DNA of 64,000 nucleotides from Mansonella perstans (lineage: Eukaryota > Nematoda > Chromadorea > Rhabditida > Onchocercidae). Of this stretch, positions 14,201-29,200 are shown piece by piece. The notes under the pieces were generated by a model. The model did not search any database, was not told where the DNA came from, and saw nothing but the letters and a program-made list of their open reading frames with translations. The position numbers were made by a program, and so were the translations under genes. The stretch's first letter is position 1, and each line of letters opens with the position of its first letter. The stretch covers positions 124,001 to 188,000 of the forward strand of contig JBAMDO010000022.1 of assembly GCA_037074765.1 (NCBI GenBank). The letters are read 5' to 3'.

Positions 14201-17200
14201 ATTTTATTGACAATTTTGGCTTCCTTTAAATGAAATTAAACCTTGGCTATTGCTTCATCTTGGCATAGAAATAAATTTTCTTGGCCAAATGAAAGCTTTC
14301 TGCATCACACAAATTCTTTCTTATTTCTCTACTAAATTTTAGATAATTAAATATTGTAGTTGGAAGAATTTCAACTTTCTTTAACTTTCATTTTGCTTTT
14401 TTCGCTAACTTTTCTAAACGATTTCAAAAAAAAAAACGGAAAAAAATTTACGTCAGAAAAAAATAGCTGACGAATATTTCTGGATAAACAAAAGCAAAAT
14501 CGTAGAGCTGACAAATATTTCTGGATAAGCGAAAACAAAAACAAAATCACACAGCTGACAGATAGTTGACAGGAAATCCTGGATGCCAAAATGTATTAGT
14601 CGCATTTTTTTTTGCTTGGTTTTATTTTTTTACTTTTTTTCTTAACTTTTACTGAAAGCTTCTGATTATTTGAAAATAAAAAAAATCTTTGTTTGTGTTC
14701 TAAATAATAGTAATGACAATAACTGCAATAAATTTTCAAGCATCCTTATGTTAATCATTTGGTTCATCGGAAATTTCAAATTTATAAATTAGAAAAATTG
14801 AAAAGAAATTAATTTGGAAAATTGTATGAATAAATTCAATTCTCTTTTTTTAGAAAAAAATAATATACCAAGAGTTGCGTGGACAAATTCATTTCGGAAA
14901 TATATCTTTAATAGTTATCAAGTGAAGAATTAATTAATGCTTTTAATTAAACCTTTAGAGTTGTTGCTTAAATTTTAGTATTGTTATATTTTAGTAGTGG
15001 TATATTCCCGGGTGCGTGTGTAATTAATAGTTATTTTATAAGAAAACTGATAAAATTGTAATTAAATAGAGAGGATAATTGTTTGAAATTCTCTCATTGA
15101 AATTTGAATTACTTTAAATTTGAAATAAATTATATAAGTGAAAATTGAATGAGATAACAATCATTGAACAATCTTCTTTAGGACCTTTTAAGCCAAATTA
15201 TCGATGCTTTCACAAAAGCAAATTCCTTTTCCTTTCCTTTTCGTATTTAAATTATTATTTACGTTATACATTATCCTTCAAATAAAATGATTCAATCATA
15301 AATTCTGAAAAATTTCGTAGAAAATGCTTTCTAATGAAGAAAACAACTAAAAAGAAATTAAAACTATTCCAAATAAGTTTTTTTCTATAAACAGAAAATA
15401 CACGCGAATGATAATCGAATGATAACTGGATAATGATTGTCGGAAATAGCAGTAGCAGTAGTAGTAGCATGATGAAAAATCATCATTAATGAAGCTATGC
15501 TTGATTTAATTAGCTGTATTGATAAACATTCAAATGAATCTTTTCAGTTTTGCCTTTATTGTACTTGAAATTTTAAAATTTTAACAAATGCAAAATATTT
15601 CTCAAATTTTTTTTTTTTTGGACAGAAATATTCGCAAACAAATTTTTAAAAATGCTTTAATATTGGTTTTAATAAATATTTCTTTTTTTAAATATTTGAA
15701 TCTCACAGTTTTTTTTCCCGTAAGATAAGTATTTTTATATTATTTCTGCATGATCTTTTTTCTTTTCCTTTTTTATAGATGCTTCGGCAAATATTTAAAA
15801 ACTTCCATATTCATTTCATAATTAAATAACAGTTCATTAATTATGATTAGTAATGATTTTGGTACTAATGATACTGTTGAATAATCGGTAGTAGAAATAG
15901 TAGTAGTGATAGTAGTAGTAGTAATAGTAGTGGTAGTAGTACTTCAATATGAATAGAATTATTTGGGATGATTACTTTTGCAAATCATTGCTAAGCATTT
16001 TGAAGAATGTTCGGGAATAATGTTGAATTTAGGAAATAGGCCTAGAAGTAGGAATGGCTTTTCAAAAGCAGCGCTAATGAACCTTTTGTCCATAAGAACT
16101 TTCCAGTGGATTTGGAAAAATTTTTCTCTTCCTCCAAACAATAATAAGAAGTGATTAATTTTCGGGAACAAAATGAAATTTCATATTAAAGTAAAATTTC
16201 TGAAAACAAAAAGCAATTTTGAATGAAATTTTTTATTATGCTTATTTTGAATGAAAAATTTTTTAATGTTTAAATTATCTGTTAAAATAACTTTCTGATT
16301 TCAGATGTAAAAATGTTTCAATGCATTTCATTTACTTCATTGGAAATTTTGAACAATTAGGAAATTTTCAATAAAAAAGTAAATAATCATAAAAATTAAT
16401 TTTGTTGACAAATTTGAAATTTTTTACCAATTAAAAATGTCATTCATTTTTAAAATAAAATTTATGCTCAAATTTTTGCTTGTACTATTTATCTGATTAT
16501 CGAACATTCCCAATCGTTTAATGCTACAAGGCATTATCATAAGATCGATAAATGAATTTGATTTATTATATGCACCATTATCATTTATTTGGTTTTAATT
16601 TAATTAATCAGCTCAATTAATGCTTAAAATTTTTTCGAATATTTTTAAAATTTCATTAGTAATTCATGAATTAAAATACAGACTAAAATTTAAGAATTTA
16701 AGAAAAGAATTTTAAACTATAAATTGGTAAAGTAAGGATTAAAAGTATAAATTGATAAAGATAAAAATATCAAAAATGAATAATTAATGAAGAAAGACCC
16801 AGAAAAAAATAGATAAAAGTGATAGCTATGAGTAAATCGACGAGTTAATAATTTATTCTCTCAGGGTCATCATTCATCTCTTAAACTCTTAGTTATCTCA
16901 AACGATCAGATCAAATCTGTCCTGCATCATTACGTGATTACAGATTTACTTCAGACATTTTGGGACAGGAGATAGGAGACAATAGGCAACAGGCAGTAGG
17001 AATGTTATTGTGCGCTTTGTACAAAAGGAATTGTTTGATAATAAACAGGGTACAATTAGAGGACAGCACCGCAAAGGTATCTATTGTATAATCTGAGCAT
17101 CTTCTGAGATATCTACAACAATTTTAGTCGAATTTAGAATGACATTTAGAATGCTGTCATATCGGGTATTCAAATACTTTTGCAATATAAGGACAAACAG

Positions 17201-20200
17201 GTGCCATACCGGATCCGTTTCCCACTTATACTTTGCGTAATTACCCACACATTTTATTTTTTTGCCTTTTATTATAATTTCACCGCTACTGATGATGTGA
17301 AAATTGTTGAGCTAACATTTAATACTTGTAACTGATACTGCTACTAATACTGCTATCATGATTCATTCCATCAGCTAAAATTCATTAGAGAATTGTGAAA
17401 TTTTAATTAAATTCACAATTTGCATTTTGCTTATCAAATCTCAAATTGAATTTAAAAGAAAAAAGACGGGAAAGGGAAAGGAATTTAATTCAACGACGTA
17501 ATTAGAAAGGAAGTCAGGCAAATGTGGGAAAGGAAAAAATTGGTGTCAATTTTAAAATAGCTTCTAACTTGGCAAAAAAAAAATTTTTAAAAAGTTTTTT
17601 TGAAATTGTCAAATTAAAATAGCTTCAAAATTTGTGTGTTGTTTTATTCTTGTTAATATTAGATTAAATTTTGAATTTTATAGTATGTTTAATTAAAATA
17701 AGCAAACTAATGAATTTTTTAATTTTTTCCTTTTTTTCTGGTATGAATTTGTGATTTTTTTTTTTGCTTCCATAAATTAACATTTCATAAGCTTCAGTTA
17801 TGTGAAAATAACAAAGATTTCTCGGGAAGAAATGGTGCATTTCATTTAGTGCAAGTCAGTCATTAAGTGATCAATTAGTGTCAACAGTTGGTAATAGCAA
17901 TTCAAAAGTTAGATAGGGGATAAAAGCGGTAAAGATGAAAGGAGAGTCGGTAAAAATTTCTTTTTGCTCAAAGGTTAAACAAATCCCGATGAGATTCCTG
18001 TTGTGAGGAAAATTTTTGACATCTGTATAGTATTTATTTGGTGATCGGATTAAGTGAGCTAAGAATAGAGAATAGAAATATTCTTCTGTTTCCATGATTG
18101 ACATAATCGATCGATCAATCTATTAATTTTGTTATTAGTATAAAAAATAACTTCCGTAAATGCTATTTTTTGTTTGATGTTACTAAATTTAAAAGGAATT
18201 GAAATTTAAAAGAGAGAGCAGAAAGATTCATATAATTTTCAAATGATATGAACAGACTAGGAAAATATAGATCAAACTGATAAGTGTGTGTAACGGTGGA
18301 AAAGAAAAAAGGGGAAATGAATTTGATTATAATTAAATTCTTGATTCAAAAACTTTTATTTTGAAATTTTCATGAAAAAAAAAAGCAAACATAAGGACTA
18401 TTTTATTATTTAATAACTATAACTTAGTTAATACTTAATCTAACTTAGTAGCCTTATTGAATTCTTAATTTTTAATCTTAGTTTTTTTTATCTTCTTTAA
18501 ATTTCAAATTTTTCCATTTTACCTCTTGTTTATTACATTTATGTAAAATTCAATTTAAACTTAGCTTGTCTTTTTTTTTTATATCAATTTGAAATTTAAT
18601 CTTTGCTCCTTTAGCATATTTCAATTTAGCAATTGTAAATGGAAAAATAATTCCTTCTATTTATGGACTGATACAAATCTTAAATCCTGAAATGATAATT
18701 TCAAATTAGTTTTCTTTTCATTGAATTAAAAAATAAATTTTGAATGATATTTCTCATTTATGTCTTCCACTCATGTCTTCTCAATTTCAATTTCATTAAT
18801 AATAAAAACGAAAAATTTTTATTGTCATACTAAACGGTTAAAAAAAAGAAAAAAAAGCGGTAAAAAAGAAAAAGAATTCAATTAATTTTCCTCCTTTTTT
18901 ATTATAATAAATTAACGGAAATGAAATGAAGAAAAAAACTGAAAATTTTGGTAATGACGACGAGGGTTGATAGTGATAGTAATGTGATACTTTTTCATTC
19001 TTTCAAAATATCAAAAAAATAGATGAGGAGGAAGAAAAAAACTCTCCATAGACAATACAAAAAAGAGAAAAAAGACGAAGAAGGATAGAAGGAAAAGGGA
19101 AAAAGAGAGATTTCCGAATCAGAAAAATGCAAAATTTAAGACAAAGTTTGAAATTTCTTTCGATAAGTTAAAGTCAATGAAAAGTAAGCCTAAATTTTTC
19201 TCAAACTGTGTATTAGTTTGTACATTCGAAATTTTTGCTAATTTCTGAAAAAATTCAAAGAGCAAAATATGATTGCAGTATTTCAAGTCTTGAGAGTAAG
19301 TAAATACGGTAAAAGTATACGGATTAACAGTAAACGGATAACAGTATCCTTGGTTAATATATCCCCTGTAATTGTATTCAAATAAATCATTCTGTTTAGA
19401 AATTTTTGATAGAAAATTTTTAAATTGAAAAAAATAAATAAATTATGATGTGCAATTGCATACATACAATATGCAATTAGTTTTGATGTTATTCAGTAGC
19501 ATTTGATAAAATATTTACATTCAGGAAATGCTATAGTACAAGATGATATAATTGAATTGTTCGTTGTTGAAGTACCCGAAGGTACGAAAATGATGATAGA
19601 TAGGTTGTAATTTTATTTTTGAGGAAGGGTATTCCATTCGGCTGTTTGTTAAATGTAATGATTACTGTGTAAATAAAATTATGTGGATTATTCAGATGTT
19701 TTACCTTTCAGCTATTCAGCTAAACTAACAGGACATTTTTTTTAACGTAATAAAAAAAAAAATTGATGAATGATCGAGAAATATTTGTTTTCTGAATATC
19801 ATTCACAGAAATATTTGCTTTCTGGATATCCTATCATTTATTTAGGGGATTGGTTAGTATGAAATACGATAAAGAAATAAAGATGATAGTAATAGAAATA
19901 AAAAATAAATGAAATTATATGAATTAAATTTAATTTTAAAAAAAAGATTAAATTAAAATATATATGGAGAAATAAAAAATAAAACAAAAATATTTGAAAA
20001 TTTATCACAAGCAATATTAGTTATTCATTTTTTTAAGTAATTAATTTAAATAAGGAAGAATAAAAATTTTTGATGCGATAAATAATTCGGAAATGTGTCA
20101 TTTTTTTTTTTGAGGGTATTTTCTTGCTCCTATTTTTTTTTTTTTTTTAATTTCATTCTGAAGAATATTTAAATTTAAGATTAAATGCTTTTATTTGGAA

Positions 20201-23200
20201 GTAGAGAAGAGAAATGAAAAAAAATATAGCTAAAAGAGAAGAAGCAAGCAATTGACAAGAGAATTCTTCTTTTTCTATTTTACCACTTTCGAGCTCTCAT
20301 TCTTTTAAGTGGTATCCAACAGGGAGAGGATCAACTAAAAAACTATTTCTGGTAGTAAAAATTGACGAAATACGATGATGAATGAAAGAATGTTGATTTT
20401 GCGGGGGAGATTGTAAATAGAAAGAAAGTCAAGTTGAGGTCATCATCGTCATCATCATGTTTAGCATTTAGCTATTTGGCTTGTCTTGGATTTGATTATA
20501 TTCTTTTTTTTTGTTCGACTAATGGATCTAAGCAAGCAGTCAATAACACATATGTATTCCAATTATGCCACATGCATTAAGATGAAAGAAAATTCCGAAT
20601 TAATGTTCAATTAATTAGCAAATGAACAAAAAGAGTAGTTAATTAACAAATTAAAATTAACATGATGCTCGTTTTGTTACTTGGTATCAAAATGTCAATT
20701 AAAAATTTGCAAAATAAATTATCATTGATTTTTTCAATAGCTTAAAGAAAGTGTAGCATTTAAACGTATTTATGCAATATGAAAATATCGCAATCAATCA
20801 ATATTTTTGTAAATTTGAATGAAATTAATTAGTTAGTTCAATTTCAGAGATTATAAAAAACTAATTTATTGGAAATAAATAAATACTTGAAAAAAAAAAG
20901 AAATGAAATATCATAGACAAAAACTGATTAATATTTGCAAGATTGCTTATGAAACTATCGTTGATTAATTCAATTAGAATTTTTAATTAATTTCCAACAT
21001 GAACTTGCAAAAAATAAAATATGAAATATCTGATTCTGAATGCAATTATGTATTAAAAACTATATTGATCATTGTAATATTTCATAAATTACTTGTTTTA
21101 TTGAAAATTAAGAAATCAAAATGATCAAAATTGCGATACTGATTCGATTTACTTGTAAATACATTCACTTTTCAATTAATTCCTTTTTTTAACTTTTTCA
21201 ATTCATTTTTTATTTTTGCAGAAATAGCAATCCAAAAAATATTTTGTGAAGGTGAAGAGGCAAATCTGGAATGTCCAATTGGACGTTACATCGATATACA
21301 ATTGGCAAACTATGGACGTTTCACTTTAAGCCTTTGTAATCCAACTCATCGTACTGATTTAACGACCACATGTCAAAATGATCGAACATTGGCTATAATG
21401 AAATTAAGGTTAGTTTCACTTTTTTTTTTATTTTTTTCTGACTGAAATTTTTAGATTAATCTTTTTTAAGTTATTATTTGTAATAACTGAATGAAAAATG
21501 ACAAAGTTTTTACTAATGATTTTTTTCCTTTTTTATAAATTAATTGGTAAATAACTGAAATCATTTTGGATTTGGATTGTTTTAATTTTTCCTTGCTAAT
21601 GTTTAATAAATTTTTTTTTTATCTTTCTTTCCTTCTTTAAAATGATAAATAATTCAGGCGAAGTTTCAGAATTTTTTCATCAAAAGAATACTGTAAATGA
21701 GAATGTATAAATGTTGTGTTTTTCTTTGAATAAATTAAATTCATAATAATTTAAAAAAGAATTAAAAAATTGTTTCTAGAAAATATGTAGAAAACATCAT
21801 TTTATATCTTTTTTTGCAGTCTATTCTAGTACTTTTCAAATATTTCACTTGATAAATCAATCATTAAATAGCTGAATTGAATTGAAATTGAAATTGGCTT
21901 TATTTGAGTTATAGTATATATTACTTGTTCATGCCATTTGCAATCTAGTTTAGCACATTTGAAATATTTCATTTAATAAATAAACTACCAGACAGTTGAA
22001 TTTGAATTGAAATTGAAATTGGTTATATTTTTTGGGCGACATTTTAGCTGATATATTTATTGCTTCAATTTCTAAATTCATAGCTTCTTTTTTTTTCTTT
22101 CATTTATTATTTATAACAAAGCTTAGAGCATAGGAAAACTGAAATCATTTGCAAAACTTCCTGAATTATTTTCTTCCTCTCTTTTTTCTCTTTTATTTTT
22201 TTAAAATGATTCTCATATTTTAATAAATAATTGTTAGCAATAAAATTTCATTTTTTCATCTTCTATCTCTCTGACTCTCTCTCTCTCTCTGCTCTCTCTA
22301 TCTCTCTGACTACCTTATTTTTTGTAAAATTGCCTTTTTTATTTTCAAATATTTTAATATTTAATAAGTTATTTTAATAGCTAAGAGATTTTATAAACTT
22401 ACACTACAATTTTCTTTCTCCCTCTCTCTCTCTCTCTGTCTCTATATCTCTCTCAGTCTCTCTGACTCTCTGACCGCTTCATTTTTTATAAAATTGTCTT
22501 TTTCATTTTGAAGCATTTTAATATTTAATAAATTATGCATAATTTAAAGCTAAGAAATTTTATAAACTTGCATTAAAATTTTTACAAAACGAAGCAAAAG
22601 CAAAAAGGCAATAGTAAAATTATTTTTTATAAAATTTTGTTTAAAAAAAATTTTTTGAATTTTTTTTTTTGGAAAGACTAATCTTACGAATAATAAAATG
22701 TAAACACACAACACACATACACATTGATATGTGTACCAGAATTTATCCATCATGAAATGAATCCATCGTTGATTAGTTTTCTTTTAAAGTATGATATTAC
22801 CCATTGAAAAGGTAAACATATCAGTTTACAAATTCGTGCAACTTTAGCTTGCTTCCTTTTTCTCTCTTAATTACTTTAAAAAAATTACTTGGTGAATGAG
22901 TTTTCATTTCCATTAAAGATAAATTAATTGAACTTTGAACATTTGCACCAGTTAAATGAGAGAAATAATCCAAACAGTGGGAAGTTTTAATCAAATTTAT
23001 AACTGTCCAAAGTCTTGAGAAATTTTTATTTTTCTTTATAAACTTTTATTCTTAACTAATTATTTTAAAAGTTTTGAAAACTCTTAACTTTAATTCCTTC
23101 AGTTCTAAAAATAGGAAATTTTAACTTGAATGCATCAAGCAAAGCCTACCCATTGAATGTGAGCAAATTTAGTTAAATATATAAAATATGGGATTGGAAA

Positions 23201-26200
23201 AGTATGGATAGATAAATGACACGGACTGATTAAGTTTATTAATTTTAGAGACAGTTAAAAAAAATGCGGGAATGTATTAATTTGTCAGGTTTAAAAACTT
23301 GGTTAAATTAGTAAACTAATCGTCTATAACTTTGTTCACTTATTTAACTGACCTCAACTTTGCCCTTCATATATATGTCCACTTAATTTATTATAAAGCG
23401 GATGATGCTTGATCGTAAACATTTAAGAAGATATAAGTCATCGACTTATCGTAATTTCTCGTTATTTGATCCGTTTGCTGAGGTTAGGGTCAACAGCTGT
23501 TGTTGCTTACTGTATGTTAAAGCAAATATATATCATCTATCTAAGGCAAAAGATAAGTTACTGTAAAAAAATTAGTAAATTTGAAATAAAATGTCATAGG
23601 ATTGACTGGATTAGCTATATAAATTTTTAAAAATTCCTGTTTTTAAACAAATATGATCAAAAATACATCAAAATTTATGCAAAATCATTCTAATTCAATT
23701 GCTTTATTTTCAAGTATTTCGATACATATATTGATTATTTAAACAGATTTAAATGAACTGTTCTTAGTGTTTAGTTCAAATGATACTGAACTGATCTTCA
23801 TGTTTAGCTCAATCAATTAAAAACTTGGCCTCTTGGCTTCTATGTAAAATACAAAAAAAAGAAGTTTTTTTTTTGCTAGATTTGTTTATAAAATGAAAAA
23901 TTCTTTTGGATTTAGAAAAAAAAGTTATAATCTTTTCATAAACATACATGAAAGGCAAATGAATACAATGAAGCCTGATTGTTAAAAAAAAAGCCAAGTA
24001 AGTAAAAGAACCCTAAGCCTGAATGTTAAATTGAAATAACAATTCAATGTTCGCATTTTAAATGGGCTAAAAATTTGAATTTTTTAGCAAAGTAAGAGTT
24101 GGTTTTCAATAAATTATTTATTACTTATTTAACTCAATAATAATTTATTTCAATGTACTTATTTAAAATGTCACTTTTTTACTTGCAATCAATAAGCTTT
24201 TTTAACGTAACTTTGCGTTAGCAATTAAGCATTAAGCTTATTGTTAATGATATATTTATAGGGATTATAACTCTCTAGAAAAAATCATTTATAACAGAGC
24301 AGGTGTTTACATTGGTATATTTCAATCTTAGAATCACCTTGGACCAGATACAAAGCCATGTACTTATAGTGATGACAATAGCATGAAGCCTTAGAAAAAA
24401 GAAAAAAGCCGCCAAGAAAGCTTAGCTATATTTTGTGCTATATTGCTAAGAGATTATTGATGCATGAAATTAAAGTAGTTTTTTTTACTTCCAATTCAAT
24501 CCTCTTATTTCTCTTCATCCTAAGTATTTGGATATATATTTGTTTGATAATTATATGTTTAATAGTTATTCTTTTCTTTTTATAACAAATATCATTCAAT
24601 GATAAAAATGAATGAAATGGAATAAAAAAAGAAGATGAAAAAAAGCAAAATAATATTAAGCAAATGGAAATTCTTTTTTTCTTCTCCTTCTCTGTCCCTC
24701 TCTCTCTCTCTTTCGTTGTTTATATATTCAAAAAATTTTAATTTGGTTTCATTAATTATAAAAACTTTCAATTCCGGAATTGAAAAACAGGAAAAGTGAT
24801 CAATAAACGATCGATAATAAAGCAGATGACCGATGACCGGTGACCTTTTCCTTTCTCTCTCTCTCTCTCTGTTTCTTCAAAAATTATAAAATTATCAAAT
24901 TTTTTTTTTTTTTTGGTTTTTTTCAAGACTTTTTAATTATATTATTTAAGTTTTGTCCCAGAAAATTTAAAATTTTATTTGTAATTTTTTTTTTTTGTTT
25001 TTTCTTTTTGCAGCTAATTATTTATTTACAATTAATAGATTATGTCGTTTTGGGGAGGCCACTCACTGAATGGTCATTTACTGAATGACAATTATTCTGT
25101 GAAAATTGTCACCAAAATTTAACAAGACTATTGTTAGACACATAAATAATGTGACTATGCTTTCCGTTTGAATAAGTCGTTAATTATGGTTTCATCCATG
25201 GAATAATGAGATGTCCTAAATGCAATAAAAAAAATAGAAAAAAAAGAAAGAAAATTATCGTCTCATATTACAAACTGAAATTGACGACAATTAACATTTC
25301 ACTACAATTGCTACTTTTGCTCTTCATACAGGCGCTGAAATTCATTCACTCAATGCCACCGCAATTCTTGTTGATGTCCTGTTGAGTAGAACATTAAAAT
25401 TGAATCAAATTGAGGGAAGGAATCATTTTTTAATTATATTCAAAGATCATTTAATTTATCTAACTTTTCTAACTACTCTACTAATTAATATTCTTTAAAT
25501 TAATTAATTTGAATGATTAATTAACATTTAAATTCTTATCATTTCTATCAAACTGAATATTTGTTATAAATGATTATAATTTAATCAAGACAGATATGGT
25601 TATTTTGTGAAATTTAATTTCATTTGTAATTTTTCATCTGCAATGACTTTAAATATTAACATCATTTTTGCATGAATTAAACATTTTGCGAAATTCTTGT
25701 ATAGTTTTGAATCAATTTTTTTTATCACACAAATCTTTTAAAAATGAATTGACTGACAATTTGAAATGATCAGTCAACGTTTTAAATTTGTACCTATGTT
25801 AAATTCATATCGAAATGATCGGTCAACGTTTTAAATTTACGCCCACGTTAAATTTATTAAATTATCTGTGTATAATTTTATGATTTAAACATACAATGAA
25901 TTTCAATTATTCATATTTTTTTTTGAATTTATTTTTATATGATTTCTAAATTTTGCAAATCAAATGTTATTCGTAATTTTAATACTTATACTTGATTGTG
26001 CACAGATTAAAATTTTAAATGCATTTAAAAATACTGGCTTCATTGCATTTAGGAAATTCAATTAATTATAATTTCATTCTCTTATTTCATTAAATTTTAG
26101 CAATCTTTCAGATGAAAATTTTTAATTAAAAACACAGTTCAATTGCAATTGATGGATAAATTAATCTCTAAAGACATACACATTCATACACATACACATA

Positions 26201-29200
26201 CACGTACACATACACACACATAGATATAATATATAAACATATATATAAATATCAATTACACACACACACACATACATATAAACATCAACACACATATAAA
26301 TATCAATCTGAATTGTTTCATTGGAGGACAGTAAAGAAGACAAGAAAATATGTATTGTCGTTGTAATTTTTAAAAAAAAAAAAAAAAAAAAACGAAAATG
26401 AATAGATGCATTGGCTAATTATACGGTATTCACTGATATTTTTGACGAATTTATGCGCAATTTTTCTTTTTTAAAAAATCACTCAAATAAAAAATAGCAA
26501 TGAATGATTCGAATTATTTGAAGGATTATTTTTTTCTTTTTTTAGCATCTAAAAAAGAGACGAAAGAGATTACAGAAAAGAAAAAAGTGAAATGTTAAAG
26601 AATTTAAAATTAAAATAGAAAGAGACAATTATCATTTTTTGATAAAGGACAATGAAAATATGTGTGAAAATTGAAGAGATGAAAGATAAAAAAATTTTTT
26701 TTTTTTTTTTTGTGCAATCCTAATATTTATTAAAAAGTTTAAAAGAGAATTTATTGGTTTTTTTATTTTCAAATTTTTTATTAGAAAAAAAATTAAAAAA
26801 GAATTTTTCATTTTGTTTCATTCCGAAATTTTTTTTTTTTTTATTTGTCACATTGTTAAATTTTAAACAATTGTGAAATAATTTCAAACGGAACGAGAAG
26901 GGCTCAAAATTTCATGGGTTGATGATTTGTACGACGCCAAATCGTCTAACAATTGAGGTTGAAAAAAAAAAAAAAAAAAAAAACAATGAAAAATAAAAAG
27001 AAAAGAAATAGAAGAAAGGTGTGGAAAACACCAATACCTGTATATACTTGTTGAAGGACAATTTTATGCTTTTTTTTTCTTACTTTTTTGTCTTTTCGTT
27101 TCTTTTTTTATTTTCCATCTAACAGATATTTTCCGCTTTCTCAGATTTTTTTTCCTTTTTTTTTTGACAATGTGAATTTCAATTGAGTGGCATCTATCGT
27201 TTCCTTCCTCTCCTCTTTTGCTTTCTCTCTCTCTCTCTCTCTTGTTCAATTTTCTTCTTTGCATTAAATGAAAATGAAAAATGAAAGGGAAAAGGAAAAA
27301 AGAAAAAGTGAAAGTGATGAATAAATTTTTTAATTTTGAAAAAAGAAATTGAAAAAATTGATTTATAGCAGAATGAAAATTATTTGTAAAAATTATTCAG
27401 GTAATTTAACAGTGTTACACACACACAATACACTGTAATGCAATGATAATGATGATTAATTTAATTGCATGAATTATGCTAATTATTATTAAATTTTATG
27501 TTATTTCTGTTCTTTCATATTTTTTTTCTAACTAATCTTAAATTTAAAAATGGATTATTTTTTAATTTGAATTTCTTACATTAAAATATTTGAGATTACT
27601 TTGAATAAATAATTAGACTTTTAAAAAAAGTCATAGATTTTTGAAATTGGAATATTTCACTTTTTAATTTATTTTTTTCAGTAGATATAAACTCTTTGAT
27701 GTAAAATTTTGAATTATTTGATAGATAAAACAAATTTGAAATAACTGAACAAATATTTTGGTCACTGCTTCTCTCATCTGCTCATTAATTAGCAAGATTA
27801 TTGCATTGCATTAATTAGCGCCTAGCATTTTAAATTTGCTAATAAACCGAGAGTTCTTTTCATAATTTTTAAATTATTTAAAAAATTTGAAATTGTTAGA
27901 TTTAATATTTCTCATTGCAATGCCAAAGCATTGTAATATAGAATTAGCAATCATATAATGATTGCAAATATCTGTCATCAAATCAATACACAAATTTAAT
28001 CATTATGCATTTCCTAACTAAAATAAAATAACAAAATTGGCCAATAAAATGCTTTTGTCTCTGGAAATAGCCTAGCGGAGGCTTTTAATATTTTTTTGTC
28101 ATTGCTGTCACCAAGCAATATTAGCAAATAACCTTGCAACAATAAAATGAATTGAAAGAATTAAATTTGTTCACATAAAACAAATTGAAAATGGAAAAAA
28201 TTTTTAGAATGTAATTGAAATTGGGAGAAGGAAGAAAATTCTTTTTTTTTTTTGCTCCGTTGGGAATTTTGCTATTTAATTATTACACATTTAATCATTT
28301 GTAAGATTGTGAAAGGATTTTTTAGGTCTGAATTTATGAGTTGAAAAAAAGAAGAAGCAAATCTTGCATCAGATTTTTTTCTTTATCCACTGATCATAGC
28401 AGAAATAAGAAAATGATCAAAATTCTTCGGTGGAAAGAATGAAAGAGTATTTTCGAAAAATTTGAATCAAAAAATTTTGAAAATCAAATTTATTTTATAA
28501 TGAACATAATTTAAAGAATAGTATTGAATTTTTATTTATGAAAAGTTTTTCCCTTTTGAAATACTACAGTATGTTTAATTTGTAGTTCTGGTTAAAAATT
28601 TTTTTTGTAAAATGCAATTTATCGGTTTAGCTGTAACGATAAGCAGAGATGTTTGTTTGTTGTGGAAACGAATCGTTTTGGTTTGGATTCATGTCCTGGG
28701 GAACCAAAATATTTGGAAATTGTTTATGCGTGCACGGAAGGTATACAAAAAGTGAATTCATAAATTTTAATTAAAATCATTTTATGCATTGCGTGTTTTT
28801 TTTTTTTTTTTTTTTTTTTTGTGCCGTACTCTAATCATCCACATTGATGTTGGTTGGTCATTTTGCAAATTGTTTTTTTGCAATCAAAAGTGTGCTTATT
28901 ATTGTGTGCTTTGTTTTACTGTTTATTTACCGGAATGCTTACTTGAAAAAAAAAACTAATTAGAAGTCGCCGAGCTAATTTTGTTTCCTTTTTTTGCTTA
29001 TTAGACAGTCAGATTTTATTGTTCAATTTTTCTCTTTCCATTATTTTAATTGCAGTTTAGCTTTCAAAAGTTCTTAAAAAATTTTTGAAAAAATATTTAT
29101 GAAAAGAGAATAACCGAGAATTCTTTGCACTTTAAGAATTTAGTAGTAAAAAAAAGAAATAATTCGGAAATTTGTTGTTTTATTTGATGGCATAATTTCA

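Larger units (their letters stand above)
11219..21221 (+). other. lat-1 intron 1, about 10 kb
   Basis: The intron lies between a GTAAGT donor and a TATTTTTGCAG acceptor. It is AT-rich. It holds a near-perfect 54-bp palindrome (12,596-12,649), a small hairpin (12,725-12,748), a TAG triplet array (15,887-15,941) and a somewhat GC-richer patch at 16,860-17,240. I saw no convincing exon or nested gene on either strand. Confidence 0.7.

Noticed and set aside
14371..14589. Minus-strand 72-codon frame
   Set aside because: It has no recognisable domain and is probably a chance frame in AT-rich intron 1.
26161..26343. Minus-strand Cys/Tyr/Val-rich frame
   Set aside because: It is translation of a CA/TA microsatellite.
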